The notes under the pieces were generated by a model. The model had not been told where the DNA came from, made no database searches, and was given only the letters and a program-made list of their open reading frames with translations. Made by a program: the position numbers and the translations under genes. From Phycisphaeraceae bacterium D3-23 (GTDB taxonomy: Bacteria > Planctomycetota > Phycisphaerae > Phycisphaerales > Phycisphaeraceae): a stretch of 64,000 nt of DNA. How positions within the stretch are numbered: the stretch's first letter is position 1; each line of letters starts with the position of its first letter. The DNA lies in assembly GCA_039555135.1 (NCBI GenBank), contig CP114179.1, positions 3,658,001 to 3,722,000 of the forward strand. The letters run 5' to 3'. This document shows positions 32,376 through 41,018 of this stretch, in pieces.

Positions 32376-34211
32376 CTAGTCGCCCGACCCACTGACCAGG
32401 CCGTGGATATCCATGAAATCGAAGTACCAGAAGTTGGTCGATTCCCAGAACAGCAGCTGCCCGAAGGCCGCGCCGACGTTCGCGTGGTACGACGCCCAGC
32501 CATCCAAAGGCAGGAAGTTGGTCGCGACCGTCCCGTTAGGCAGCATCGTCGTGGTATCGACCAGGAACGATACGAAGAAGTAGCGGTCGGGCGTGGAGTA
32601 GATGATGTCGTCGCGCAGGACCGAATCGATAAACTGGTTGATACGGATGACCCGCATGACGAGCTGCAGCCCGTCGGCCAGCTTCTGGGGGATCGATAGG
32701 ATCCGATCGACCCGTGTCCGCGCGGCGCTGAGCCGTTCTCGCTGCACCGGGCTCAGCGCCGACCGCTGGACCCGACCGAACATCGAACGCGAGAGCATCT
32801 CGTCAATCGCCTGGCTTTGGAGCTCGCCCTGCACCTGACCACGGTACTGGTCGCCGATGTAGTCGAGCGGCGAGCGGAAGAACGCGACCAGGTTCGGGAT
32901 CATGTCGTCGTTGAGGTACCACAGCAGCAGCAGCGACAGCGCGAGCGCGTTCTCGCGGGAGTTGTGGACGGACTCGATCCCCTCGATGGCGGGCCCCTCC
33001 GCCCACTGGCGTAGCTGGTTGCGTAGCCGGTGGGTGAGGCGGAAGGTGACAAACCCGTTGCTGCGGTCGACGAAGATGCCGATTGCGCCCAGGTCGATGT
33101 CAGGCGTGCCGAAGAAGTGCTCCAGCGCGCTGAGTTCGGAGAGGTTGACGATCTTGATGCGTTTGTCCCGGATGCGCGGGCCGACGATCACCCGCTCCTC
33201 GGAATACCGCAGGCAGGCCAAGTCGGTCCAGGTGCCGCCCTCGTTGCGTTGGAGGATGATGTTGATCGTCTCACCCGCGCGGAGGCCTTCGCGGAAGGTG
33301 ACCGCGACCTTGACCTCGAAGTCGTCTGATTGGCGTTCGACCTGGGCATGGCCGTCGGCGAGGAACAGCTCCACAGAGACCAGGGGGTGGTCGGTGCGGA
33401 AGCGGTACTGGTTGATCATGTCCTCGAAGTCGGGGCCCGTGATTAGGTCCGGGAAGCGTGCATTTTCCTCGGTCAGTTTGAGTGTCAGGACCTTGGGCGC
33501 GTTTTCGTCGACGAACTCGACGGGGATCGAGAGTTTTTCGCCGACGACCATGTAGCCGGGCACGAGCAGCTCGACACCCATGAAGTCGATCGGGTCTTCC
33601 GGCTCCTCGGGCGTCTGGCCGCCGGCGGCGCGGTCGCGGCGGTGACGCCAGCAGTTGCACCGGCGCTGGCCGACCGTCACGACCGGCGTGTCTGTCTCCC
33701 GGCTGCTCTCGCCGTCGGGGGCGGTCACCCCCCAGGGCCGATCCGCCTCGCCGGACCCGTCGCTGGGCCGGTCGCTGTAAAGAAAGCCCCGGGTCTCCGA
33801 GTCGGCGTCGCCGGACTCTTCCTGCACCTCGGTGACCGAGTAGAGGACCTTGTAGAGCCAGGTGTGCGTGGTGGTACGCGGGGCACCGAACAACGGGTCC
33901 TCGGTCTCGCTGACCTGGTGGCGGAGTGTCAGGTATTCCTGCCGGCCTGTGGCTCGCGCGTTGATATAGCCCCACTGCTCGACATCGACGTTGGGGTCTT
34001 CGTCGCGCACGCCGATGCTGACGCCGTTGCCTTCGAATCGGCGGGTCGCGTTGATGGTGTTGGCCGTGTCGCCCGAACGCATCCGCCCGAGCGGGATCTG
34101 CTCGTCGGTCGTGTCGGACCGGCTGGGCATCTGGTAGCGCATCGCCAGGTGGGCGGTGATCGTGCGCCCGTTGCCGTAGCGCTCGACGCGATGGATCGTG
34201 AGTTCGTACAT
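32376..34211 (-). CDS. Orphan 611-aa protein downstream of vgrG, candidate effector
   Basis: I do not recognise this family. The N-terminal 160 residues are beta-rich (YELTIHRVERYGNGRTITAH, WGYINARATGRQEYLTL). A linker with a Cys/Arg cluster (CNCWRHRRDR) follows. The C-terminal half is mixed alpha/beta with ALALSLLLLWYLNDDMIPNL and a long amphipathic segment before FLPLDGWASYHANV. There is no signal peptide and no clear catalytic motif. It lies 77 bases after vgrG and 22 bases before the LysM-like gene, the position normally held by effectors or their adaptors. No obvious immunity gene is adjacent. Confidence 0.55.
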   Translation of the reverse strand: MYELTIHRVERYGNGRTITAHLAMRYQMPSRSDTTDEQIPLGRMRSGDTANTINATRRFEGNGVSIGVRDEDPNVDVEQWGYINARATGRQEYLTLRHQVSETEDPLFGAPRTTTHTWLYKVLYSVTEVQEESGDADSETRGFLYSDRPSDGSGEADRPWGVTAPDGESSRETDTPVVTVGQRRCNCWRHRRDRAAGGQTPEEPEDPIDFMGVELLVPGYMVVGEKLSIPVEFVDENAPKVLTLKLTEENARFPDLITGPDFEDMINQYRFRTDHPLVSVELFLADGHAQVERQSDDFEVKVAVTFREGLRAGETINIILQRNEGGTWTDLACLRYSEERVIVGPRIRDKRIKIVNLSELSALEHFFGTPDIDLGAIGIFVDRSNGFVTFRLTHRLRNQLRQWAEGPAIEGIESVHNSRENALALSLLLLWYLNDDMIPNLVAFFRSPLDYIGDQYRGQVQGELQSQAIDEMLSRSMFGRVQRSALSPVQRERLSAARTRVDRILSIPQKLADGLQLVMRVIRINQFIDSVLRDDIIYSTPDRYFFVSFLVDTTTMLPNGTVATNFLPLDGWASYHANVGAAFGQLLFWESTNFWYFDFMDIHGLVSGSGD

Positions 34212-34288
34212 GCGTATTCTCTATGCCGACGGGGCCGGCCAAGCGATCGCCGCGTTGGCTCGGTAAAGGCTTTGGATCAGGCCTTGGG

Positions 34289-36628
34289 TCAGGCCTTGTC
34301 CCACGCCTCCTGGTCCAATTCAGGGAAGGTGACCTTGCACGAGCCGGGGTCGAAGCCCTCGGCCCGGGCCTGGCCCTTGTCGTCCAGCGTGCCGCCGGTG
34401 ACCGAGCCGTCGGGCAGGGTGATCTCGTAGCGCTCGCCGGGGACGGGGTTGCCTTCCTCGTCGAGCAACTCGATCTCGATCCAGGATTGTTCTTCGTCGT
34501 CTTCGTCTTCCGATTCCTTGGGCTTGAATGCCGGTGCGGGGACGACGCCGTACTTGCCCTTGCCTTCCGCCTTCTGGCGCGCCTTGACCTCGGCGACCTC
34601 GCCGGGGTCGGCATCGTCGGCCTCCTCGGGGGTCTTGGGCGCGGCCGGGCTCACCGCGTTGCCGGCCATCCCCGACATCGCCGGGCTGCCGGGCCCCGAC
34701 GCGATGCGGACCGCTTGGCCATCGAGTGTGAGCGCGGAGCCCTTGATCGTCACGCCGCTCGCGTCGATCACCACGCTATTGCCCCCGCACTTGAGCGTGA
34801 TGCCCGAGCTGGCCTCGATCACCGCCCCCATCGCCTTGATGTATACGTTGTTGCTGACCTTCGTGGACTGGTTGCCTTTGAAGACCTCGACGACGTCGCC
34901 GTTGACCGTGAAGCTGTGGCTGTCGCCGACGGACTTGGCCTCTTTGCCCCCGACATCGAGGTGGCGGTCGCGGCCGATCTGCTCGACGTCGTCCTGGTCG
35001 ATGGTGGTGTGGCGGTCGAGCTCGACCTGCTCGATCTGGTTGTTCTTGACGACCAGGTGCTGGTCGTTGCCGATCCACTCGTAGTCGTCGTTGAGCACGC
35101 GGCTGTCGCGGTTGTGCTGGGCGTGCATGAAGATCTGTTCTTCGCCCTTTTTGTCTTCGAAGCGGAACTCGTTGAACCCGCCGCCGCCGGGGGAGGAGTT
35201 CGTTTTCATACCGGCGATGGTTTTGTTGGCGGGCAGCTCGTAGGGCACGCCGTTCGCGCCGTTGTAGACCCGGCCGGTGATGATGGGGCGGTCGGGGTTG
35301 CCCTCGAGGAACTCGACGATGACTTCCTGCCCGATGCGTGGGATGTGCATCGCGCCCCAGCCCCGGCCGGCCCAGGTCTGCGACACGCGGACCCAGCACG
35401 AGCTCGTGTCATCGACCTGCTCGGTGCGGTCCCAGTGGAACTTGACCTTGACGCGGCCGAACTCATCGGTGTAGATCTCTTCGCCCGATGGGCCGACGAC
35501 GATCGCGGTCTGCGGGCCCTCGACGCGGGCGCGGGGCGTGGTGCGCTGGGGCCGGAAGGGCACTTCGGCGGGGATGCAGGTGAACGTGTTGCTGTAGCCC
35601 TCGGGTGTCGTGCCACCCGAGACGTACGACCCGGCGTTGACGGTGTGATAGACCTTGGTGAGGACGTAGGACTTGCCGACCTCGGCCTGCTGGTGGTGGT
35701 CTTCGATGCTGAAGGTGAAGCCCGGCGCAAAGGAGCGCAGCTTGCTTGCGCCGTCGACGCGGTCGTGGTCGGCCTCCTCGGCCTCCATGCGGACGCGCGC
35801 GACCTGGTCGCCTTGGCCGCGCTCCTGGTACTGGCCGGGGTAGCTGTAGAGCTCGTGGTCCTTGTTGCCCGGCAGGTCGACGACGGTCCGCTCGTTGGAC
35901 TGCAGCGGCGCCTCGGGCAGCTTGAAGTTGAAGTCGGCGACCGCGACCTTGCCGCTGCGGTACTCGTAGCGGTGGGCCCAGGCGGTGAGCGTGTCATCGA
36001 CCTCGTCGAAGCTCAGCGGCCCGGCGAAGCGGGCGGTGTCGTGCTTCGCGGGCTGATAGCCGCTTGTCGAATCCGCGAGCACGAGGGTGTGTTTACCGTC
36101 CTCGTGGGTGAAGAAGTAGAAGATGCCGAACTCTTCCATGAGCCGGGAGGCGAACGCGAAGTCGGTCTCTTCGTATTGCACGCAGTACTCGAGCGGGTCG
36201 TAGCTGCCCTGGATGCCGGCGAGGTCGTAGTCGGAGAACCCCGCGGTGTCGAAGACCTCCTGCAGGATTTCGACGACGGACAGCTCCTGGAACATGCGGC
36301 AGTTTCGCCGCCGGGTGAGGAACCAGAATCCGGGGACGATGTGTGCGGTATAGATCGTGCCGCGGTCGCCGTGGCCCTGGTTGCTGAACTCGCGGACGTA
36401 GCCGTTGAAGTAGCGTGGCTCGTCGTCGGCGTCGAGGCAGCTGACCGTGACGTTCTGCCCCACCAGGTCGGCCGGCGCGACCTCGTCCTGCTCCGATATC
36501 ATTTTGACTTGGATGGAGAAGAGTTTGGAGAGTTCCTCTTCTGCCTCAAGATCGGTAAGGAGCAGCACATCGACACCCAGAGGCGTGTTGATGGCGAGGC
36601 GTCGATTTTCCTGGGTGTAGTCTGCCAT
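34289..36628 (-). CDS. vgrG: VgrG (TssI) spike protein with C-terminal extension
   Basis: This 779-residue T6SS spike protein begins with the gp27-like domain (INTPLGVDVLLLTDLEAEEE, RNCRMFQELSVVEILQEVF, ETDFAFASRLMEEFGIFYFF). The gp5-like OB fold follows (GEEIYTDEFGRVKVKFHWDR, SCWVRVSQTWAGRGWGAMHI), then repeats of the beta-prism needle. After about residue 660 an acidic linker leads to a roughly 70-residue beta-rich domain (IEIELLDEEGNPVPGERYEI), probably for cargo or PAAR docking. No known enzymatic extension is seen. It follows hcp, with a terminator-like hairpin between them, and precedes two uncharacterised genes on the same strand. Confidence 0.95.
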   Translation of the reverse strand: MADYTQENRRLAINTPLGVDVLLLTDLEAEEELSKLFSIQVKMISEQDEVAPADLVGQNVTVSCLDADDEPRYFNGYVREFSNQGHGDRGTIYTAHIVPGFWFLTRRRNCRMFQELSVVEILQEVFDTAGFSDYDLAGIQGSYDPLEYCVQYEETDFAFASRLMEEFGIFYFFTHEDGKHTLVLADSTSGYQPAKHDTARFAGPLSFDEVDDTLTAWAHRYEYRSGKVAVADFNFKLPEAPLQSNERTVVDLPGNKDHELYSYPGQYQERGQGDQVARVRMEAEEADHDRVDGASKLRSFAPGFTFSIEDHHQQAEVGKSYVLTKVYHTVNAGSYVSGGTTPEGYSNTFTCIPAEVPFRPQRTTPRARVEGPQTAIVVGPSGEEIYTDEFGRVKVKFHWDRTEQVDDTSSCWVRVSQTWAGRGWGAMHIPRIGQEVIVEFLEGNPDRPIITGRVYNGANGVPYELPANKTIAGMKTNSSPGGGGFNEFRFEDKKGEEQIFMHAQHNRDSRVLNDDYEWIGNDQHLVVKNNQIEQVELDRHTTIDQDDVEQIGRDRHLDVGGKEAKSVGDSHSFTVNGDVVEVFKGNQSTKVSNNVYIKAMGAVIEASSGITLKCGGNSVVIDASGVTIKGSALTLDGQAVRIASGPGSPAMSGMAGNAVSPAAPKTPEEADDADPGEVAEVKARQKAEGKGKYGVVPAPAFKPKESEDEDDEEQSWIEIELLDEEGNPVPGERYEITLPDGSVTGGTLDDKGQARAEGFDPGSCKVTFPELDQEAWDKA

Positions 36629-36723
36629 GATGGTTTATCTTTGGGTATCGATGGCTTCGTCGCCTTTGTTCTTAGAAGCCAGCGTCTGGTACTGGCGTCC
36701 CGTCTCGAGCATCGACAGCAAAA

Positions 36724-36755
36724 TACCCGGCCCCCCATTCCTGGAGGACCGGGCT
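36724..36755 (-). terminator. Intrinsic terminator between hcp and vgrG
   Basis: Read on the minus strand, CCCGGTCCTCC pairs with GGGGGGCCGGG (two G-U pairs) over a short loop, followed by TATTTTG. It sits 18 bases after the hcp stop and about 100 bases before vgrG. Such a site would let the abundant tube protein be made in excess over the spike. Confidence 0.6.
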
Positions 36756-36772
36756 CTCCCCTCGCAAGTCTT

Positions 36773-37258
36773 TTAGCTCGCGCCCTTGCCGGGGTTGTAC
36801 TTGGCGGGGACCTGGCCCTTCTTTTCGCCCGTCTGGGGATCAAGCACCACATACGTCCACTCGACCTCGGTGTAGCCCAGCGTGATCTCTTCCGAAGGCA
36901 GCGGGTCACCCGACGAGGTGCCGTGGAACGAGTAGCTGGACACAATCACGTTGCTCAGCTTGTACTTGAGGTACGGCTCCTGCTTGTTCTTGACGGTAGA
37001 GCAAAAATGGATCTCCACTTCGGGGTAGAACGTGCCGTTGGCGCAGGCCTCCTGCAGTTTGGTGGTCGACTTGTCCAATTCACGGACGACTACGATATCG
37101 CCCAGGGTGGTCTCGCCTTTGGTGCGCTGATGGTCCTTTGCGCCCTCGGGGATCGATCGGAAGATCGGCGAACTCATGGATTGGATGATGATCCAGTCCT
37201 TGTGCTCCAAGTCGGTGGCTTCGCCCTTGATGTCTGCGAGTTTCAGGAATGCCGGCAT
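36773..37258 (-). CDS. hcp: Hcp (TssD) inner-tube protein
   Basis: This 161-residue protein matches the Hcp family in length and motifs. It starts MPAFLKLADIKGEATDLEHK, continues IIIQSMSSPIFR and VVVRELDKSTTKLQEACANG, and ends with the conserved late strands VSSYSFHGTSSGDPLPSEEI and WTYVVLDPQTG. Hexamers stack to form the T6SS tube. GGAGA precedes the ATG with an eight-base gap. It is the first gene of the hcp-vgrG set. Upstream, 343 bases separate it from the divergent protease gene, giving room for its own strong promoter. Confidence 0.95.
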   Translation of the reverse strand: MPAFLKLADIKGEATDLEHKDWIIIQSMSSPIFRSIPEGAKDHQRTKGETTLGDIVVVRELDKSTTKLQEACANGTFYPEVEIHFCSTVKNKQEPYLKYKLSNVIVSSYSFHGTSSGDPLPSEEITLGYTEVEWTYVVLDPQTGEKKGQVPAKYNPGKGAS

Positions 37259-37601
37259 GACGAGTCTCCAAAATAGGGGGGGATGGGAAAACTAAACTAA
37301 ACACACCCTATTCTCCTGAGATGGGCTCGCGGGTTGCCTGGTTTGGTAAGAAAAAAATGAGAAATGACGGCCCGGCTTCGGCTTTGTTTGTGTAAAGCGG
37401 TATTCCGGCTCGGCTTAGGGCACGCGGGCCACCCCCGGCGTGTCGCATGCCCCGCACCCCATTCATTGATGACCCGACATCGATGTCAAAACTCTGGACG
37501 CGTCAGGGCCCGTGCCGTACACTTGGCGTCCTGTTCATCTCGATCGATGCGGTACGCAATCGACCTGCGGATCGCTCCCACTTACTGATCTGCGAGGGGC
37601 C
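37259..37601. promoter_or_regulatory. Divergent intergenic region between hcp and C39-like protease
   Basis: These 343 bases hold no credible gene. The hcp side is locally AT-rich (AACTAAACTAAACACACC near 37,292-37,309 and a run of A at 37,350-37,356), unlike the surrounding DNA, and probably carries the hcp promoter. I could not place firm -35 and -10 boxes. The protease side ends with GCGAGGGG, a good ribosome-binding site for ATG 37602. Confidence 0.45.
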
Positions 37602-38576
37602 ATGTCTAAGACCAATTCCGACCGAATTGACGATACGCTTGCGTATGTGCGGACGACGGTCTCGAACGCCGCGAAGGACGCACTGCAGAATGCGTGGGCG
37701 AACACGAACGTGGCGACCAAGCGTCAGATCCTGAACGTCCTGTCGTTCGGTTGGCGTGGCTTTGGCAAAGACAAGCAGGCGAAGACCGATCGCCGACATG
37801 CGGCGTGCGCCTGGTTGCTGACGATGGCGATGTTGGGCGATGTCGGCAGCACGGTCCCCAAATCGGTGGCGTACATTAAGTCGCGTGCCAAGGCGGTGGT
37901 GGGCACCAGCGAACCTGTTCTGCAGAACCGGCTGCGGGCAAAGCTGCCCCCAAACCCGCCACCCCCAAGACGCGCGGCCCGCAACGCACCCGTCGTGCCG
38001 GCTTCCGGGAAAGTGCGGATGCCGATGGTGATGGGCGGGGCGCACCCGACGCGGTCCCGCGCACGCAACGATATCCAGCAGGGCGACAACGGCAAGGATT
38101 ATTACGTCTACCGCCAGGAGAAGTCGCACTCTTGTGGCCCCACCTGCTGCCTGATCGTCGACATGAATGCGACCGATGGGAAGGGGCAGAACGAGGAGGA
38201 TATGCGGCAGATGACCAGCACTGCGGTCCAGGGCGCGGCCGGGTACAAGCCCTACAACGGCACGGGGAGCATGATGCCCCTCATCACGACCCTCAGGGGC
38301 TGCGGGCACGCGAAGGCCGCGTATTACGAAAAATGTACCCCTGCAAATCTGCAATGGGCGGTGCAGCCCAAAGGTACCTCGAAGAGCCCCGCTATCATCC
38401 GCATCCAGTGGCGCAACGGCGCCGGGCACTTCGTCGTCGTGGCCGACTGCCATAACAATCGGTTCACCGTGATCGACCCACTCAAGGGCGGCATCCGCGC
38501 GCTGACCGCCGCCGAGCTCGGTACATACGACAACGGCGCGGGCTTTTGGGACGGCCGGATCGTAGCGCTGCGCTAG
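37602..38576 (+). CDS. Papain-like C39-family cysteine protease, T6SS-locus candidate effector
   Basis: This 324-residue protein has a C-terminal papain-like C39-type domain: the nucleophile C178 in SHSCGPTCC, H276 in GAGHFVVVADC and D292 in FTVIDPLKGG, in the correct order and spacing for peptidase C39-like folds. Residues 1-110 are helical and basic. A proline/arginine-rich linker (PPNPPPPRRAAR) joins the two parts. There is no signal peptide. A strong GCGAGGGG ribosome-binding site supports ATG 37602; the frame extends further upstream without such a site. It is divergent from hcp, at the end of the T6SS region. It could be an effector, or a processing protease as in bacteriocin systems; no double-glycine substrate gene is evident. 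Confidence 0.7.
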   Translation: MSKTNSDRIDDTLAYVRTTVSNAAKDALQNAWANTNVATKRQILNVLSFGWRGFGKDKQAKTDRRHAACAWLLTMAMLGDVGSTVPKSVAYIKSRAKAVVGTSEPVLQNRLRAKLPPNPPPPRRAARNAPVVPASGKVRMPMVMGGAHPTRSRARNDIQQGDNGKDYYVYRQEKSHSCGPTCCLIVDMNATDGKGQNEEDMRQMTSTAVQGAAGYKPYNGTGSMMPLITTLRGCGHAKAAYYEKCTPANLQWAVQPKGTSKSPAIIRIQWRNGAGHFVVVADCHNNRFTVIDPLKGGIRALTAAELGTYDNGAGFWDGRIVALR

Positions 38577-38727
38577 GCCCGATTCAATACTTCATGCCTC
38601 TGCCGGGCAGATCCGAAACATGGATCCCGCAAGGGCGGGGCGGTCGTGGTCGCCCTACTGCGCGTGGTCTTGGTCGGCCTCAATCGTGTGGCTCAGCGAT
38701 CCATACTCATATCGGGCTTAGGAAAAG

Positions 38728-38814
38728 CGGAGAGGGAGGGATTCGAACCCTCGAGGAGCTTGCGCCCCCACACGAATTCCAATCGTGCGCCTTAAACCAC
38801 TCAGCCACCTCTCC
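38728..38814 (-). tRNA. tRNA-Ser (anticodon GGA)
   Basis: An 87-base class II tRNA is encoded on the minus strand. The acceptor stem GGAGAGG pairs with CCTCTCC, and a G discriminator matches serine identity. The anticodon arm is CACGA-TTGGAAT-TCGTG with anticodon GGA. A long variable arm is present, and the T arm reads GAGGG-TTCGAAT-CCCTC. The CCA end is not encoded. Confidence 0.95.
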
Positions 38815-38909
38815 GGGGTGGTGGGGCGGACGGGCCGCCGAGCGGGGTATGCTATGCGATTCTGGCGTGGGGGAAAAGTGGGGGGTGAGGTGTAGGTTGT
38901 TGGGGAGGT

Positions 38910-38938
38910 CCCACGGCATTGCTGCGCAACGCCATGGG
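38910..38938. repeat. Variant hairpin of the CCCAC-type palindrome family, upstream of truB
   Basis: CCCACGGCATTGC (38910-38922) pairs imperfectly with GCAACGCCATGGG (38926-38938). It shares the flank GGGAGGTCCCACGG with the copy at 53,699, so it looks like a diverged member of the same family. It lies 40 bases before the truB start. Confidence 0.45.
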
Positions 38939-38978
38939 CATGGGGCATGGGTTTTTCTGTCGTTGAAAGGGACACGTT

Positions 38979-39779
38979 TTGGCAGATTCTTCGCATGGGC
39001 AGGTGCCGGGTTCCGGTGATTCGGGTTCCGGGTCGCAGGCATCTGATGTTCCGGGGGCGGGTGTGCCTTGCGGGTTGTTGGTGGTGGATAAGCCGGTGGG
39101 GTGGTCGTCGATGGATGTCTGCCGGAAGGTGCGGTGGGCGGTGCGGCGTGGGCTTGATCCGCAGCTTGGCAAGCGGAAGGTCAAGGTCGGGCACGCGGGG
39201 ACGCTGGACCCGTTGGCGACGGGGGTTGTCGTGGTTTGTGTCGGCAAGGCGACGAAACAGGTTGATCGGCTGATGGGCTCGACGAAGGTCTACGTTGCCG
39301 GGGTCAATCTGAGCGGGTTTACGGCAAGCGACGATGCGGAGTATGAGCCGGAGTTGGTGGAGGTTGAATCGCCACCGACGCGCGAAGAGGTTGAAGCGGC
39401 GCTGGCGCAGCAGGTCGGGGTGATTCAGCAGGTGCCGCCTTCGTTCTCCGCGGTACACGTGGATGGCAAGCGTGCGTACAAGTCGGCGCGGGCGGGGGAA
39501 GCGGTCAAGATCAATGCCAGGCCGGTGCGGATCGATGCGATCGAGGTGGTGCGCTACGCCTGGCCGACGCTGGAGCTGCGCATCACGTGCGGCAAGGGCA
39601 CGTACATCCGCAGCATCGCGCGGGACCTGGGTAAGTCGCTGGGGACCGGCGGGTACCTGACGGGGCTGCGGCGGACGGCGTCGGGGCAGTTCAGGGTCGA
39701 GGACGCGACGGAGGTGGAGCGGTTTGAAAAGCCGGTGGTGCAGGGGGATTTGATGTCGGTGGAGGTGATTGAGGGGTGA
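38979..39779 (+). CDS. truB: tRNA pseudouridine(55) synthase TruB
   Basis: This 266-residue enzyme makes pseudouridine at position 55 of tRNA T arms. Family motifs are GLLVVDKPVGWSSMDVCRKV near residue 32, the catalytic-Asp motif KVGHAGTLDPLATGVV, PPSFSAVHVDGKRAYKSARA and CGKGTYIRSIARDLGKSLGT. The start is TTG at 38979, with GAAAGG eight bases upstream. This gives a Gly/Ser-rich N-terminal extension of about 30 residues before the conserved core. It follows the tRNA-Ser gene on the opposite strand. The usual neighbours rbfA and rpsO are absent. Confidence 0.95.
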   Translation: MADSSHGQVPGSGDSGSGSQASDVPGAGVPCGLLVVDKPVGWSSMDVCRKVRWAVRRGLDPQLGKRKVKVGHAGTLDPLATGVVVVCVGKATKQVDRLMGSTKVYVAGVNLSGFTASDDAEYEPELVEVESPPTREEVEAALAQQVGVIQQVPPSFSAVHVDGKRAYKSARAGEAVKINARPVRIDAIEVVRYAWPTLELRITCGKGTYIRSIARDLGKSLGTGGYLTGLRRTASGQFRVEDATEVERFEKPVVQGDLMSVEVIEG

Positions 39780-39793
39780 TGTGTTGGGGGCCA

Positions 39794-39814
39794 CCCACAG
39801 ATGGAATCTGTGGG
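39794..39814. repeat. CCCAC-family palindrome, copy 1
   Basis: CCCACAGAT and ATCTGTGGG form a perfect nine-base stem with a GGA loop, between the convergent truB and tatC genes. It is flanked on the right by the CTTCG that recurs beside other copies. Confidence 0.75.
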
Positions 39815-39844
39815 CTTCGTGGGTTAGGGGTTGTGAATTGTGAG

Positions 39845-40927
39845 TTACTGCCCGTCGGCGGCATCGCTGCCGTCGGTCGGCGTCTTGTAGGTCCAGCGCA
39901 TCAGGAGCAGGCCAAACTCGTAGAGCAGGTAGAGCGGGACGGCGAGGACGATCATGCTGAAGACGTCGGTCGGTGTGAGCACCGCGCCGGCGATGAAGCA
40001 GCCGAAGAACGCGTACTTGCGGAGCTTGCCCAGGGCGTGGGGGTCGAAGAGCTGGGTCCAGCCCATGACGAGCATGACGACGGGGAGTTGGAACGCGATG
40101 ACGATGCCGAGCATCATGATCGATGCGAAGCGGACGTACTGACCGAGCTGGGGCAGCGGGTTGATGAGCCGGGTCGAGCGCTGGTTGAGGATCTTGATGT
40201 CGCCGTCGACCACGACCTTGGCGAGCCCGAACTCGGCGTCCATCCAGAGCATGCCTTCTTCGAGCGCTTCGGGGTCGTGCTCGAGGACCGGCAGCCGAAT
40301 CGGTTTCGTGTCGAACTCGAAGTCGTCGGGCAGTCGGCTGCCCCCTTCGTCGAGGTAGGGGCTGATGACCAGGTCGGTGACGGGGTTCGGGTTGGACAGC
40401 TCGATGTCCGGGTACATCGTGGCGAAGTTGAGGAAGAAGGTGAGCGAGACGGGGAGGAGGATGTAGTAGGTGAACAGGACGCCGAGCAGCGTCATGATCG
40501 TGCTGAAGGGCGCGAGGATGTGGACCGCGCGTTTTTCGTGTTCGTAAAGGCCGGTGACGACGAACTGCCAGACCTGCCAGAGGATCCAGGGGGAGGCGAT
40601 GATGGCGGCGGAGATGAGGCAGACGGGGAGGTAGACGGAGGAGAAGCCGACGGTGGGGTCGGTCTGGATGAACTGCGGGGGGAAGCCGAGGATGTTCTGG
40701 GCCTGGAGCAGGGGCTGTGCGAGCCAGGCGATGATGTGGAAGCCGAAGTAGAACGTCGCGATCGCGCAGATCAGTGTGCCCAGGAGGCATTTAACCAGGT
40801 GCTTTCGGAGTTCCTCGATGTGTTCGCCAAGGGGCATGGTCTTCTCGACATCGGGGACGCGCGGGTAGTCCTGGCCGGCTCGGTCGGCGTCAGGGTCAAC
40901 GTGGTCGTGTGACTGGTCCAGGGGCAT
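39845..40927 (-). CDS. tatC: TatC twin-arginine translocase subunit with large loop insertion
   Basis: This 360-residue multispanning protein is the twin-arginine signal receptor of the Tat export pathway. The conserved N-terminal motif MPLGEHIEELRKHLVKCLLG (31-50) and later ASPWILWQVWQFVVTGLYEH and AGAVLTPTDVFSMIVLAVPL identify the family. It is about 100 residues longer than typical TatC because of a hydrophilic acidic insertion at about 174-258, between membrane helices and predicted to face the periplasm. The N-terminus also has a 30-residue Asp/His-rich extension. No tatA or tatB gene lies beside it. It is convergent with truB, with a palindromic repeat between them. Confidence 0.93.
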   Translation of the reverse strand: MPLDQSHDHVDPDADRAGQDYPRVPDVEKTMPLGEHIEELRKHLVKCLLGTLICAIATFYFGFHIIAWLAQPLLQAQNILGFPPQFIQTDPTVGFSSVYLPVCLISAAIIASPWILWQVWQFVVTGLYEHEKRAVHILAPFSTIMTLLGVLFTYYILLPVSLTFFLNFATMYPDIELSNPNPVTDLVISPYLDEGGSRLPDDFEFDTKPIRLPVLEHDPEALEEGMLWMDAEFGLAKVVVDGDIKILNQRSTRLINPLPQLGQYVRFASIMMLGIVIAFQLPVVMLVMGWTQLFDPHALGKLRKYAFFGCFIAGAVLTPTDVFSMIVLAVPLYLLYEFGLLLMRWTYKTPTDGSDAADGQ

Positions 40928-41018
40928 GGGCGGGGGCCGGAACGGTGGGGCGGGCGTACGGTCGGGACGGGGATTCTAGCGGAACGGTTACGCGCGGGGG
41001 CCAGTTATCCACTGTGCT

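Noticed and set aside
34223-37276. 1017-codon plus-strand frame across vgrG and hcp
   Set aside because: Both vgrG and hcp are unmistakable on the minus strand. The long open frame is a by-product of high GC.
38718-40790. 690-codon minus-strand frame spanning the tRNA and truB
   Set aside because: It crosses the tRNA-Ser gene and runs antisense through truB, and its product is low-complexity Arg/His/Pro.
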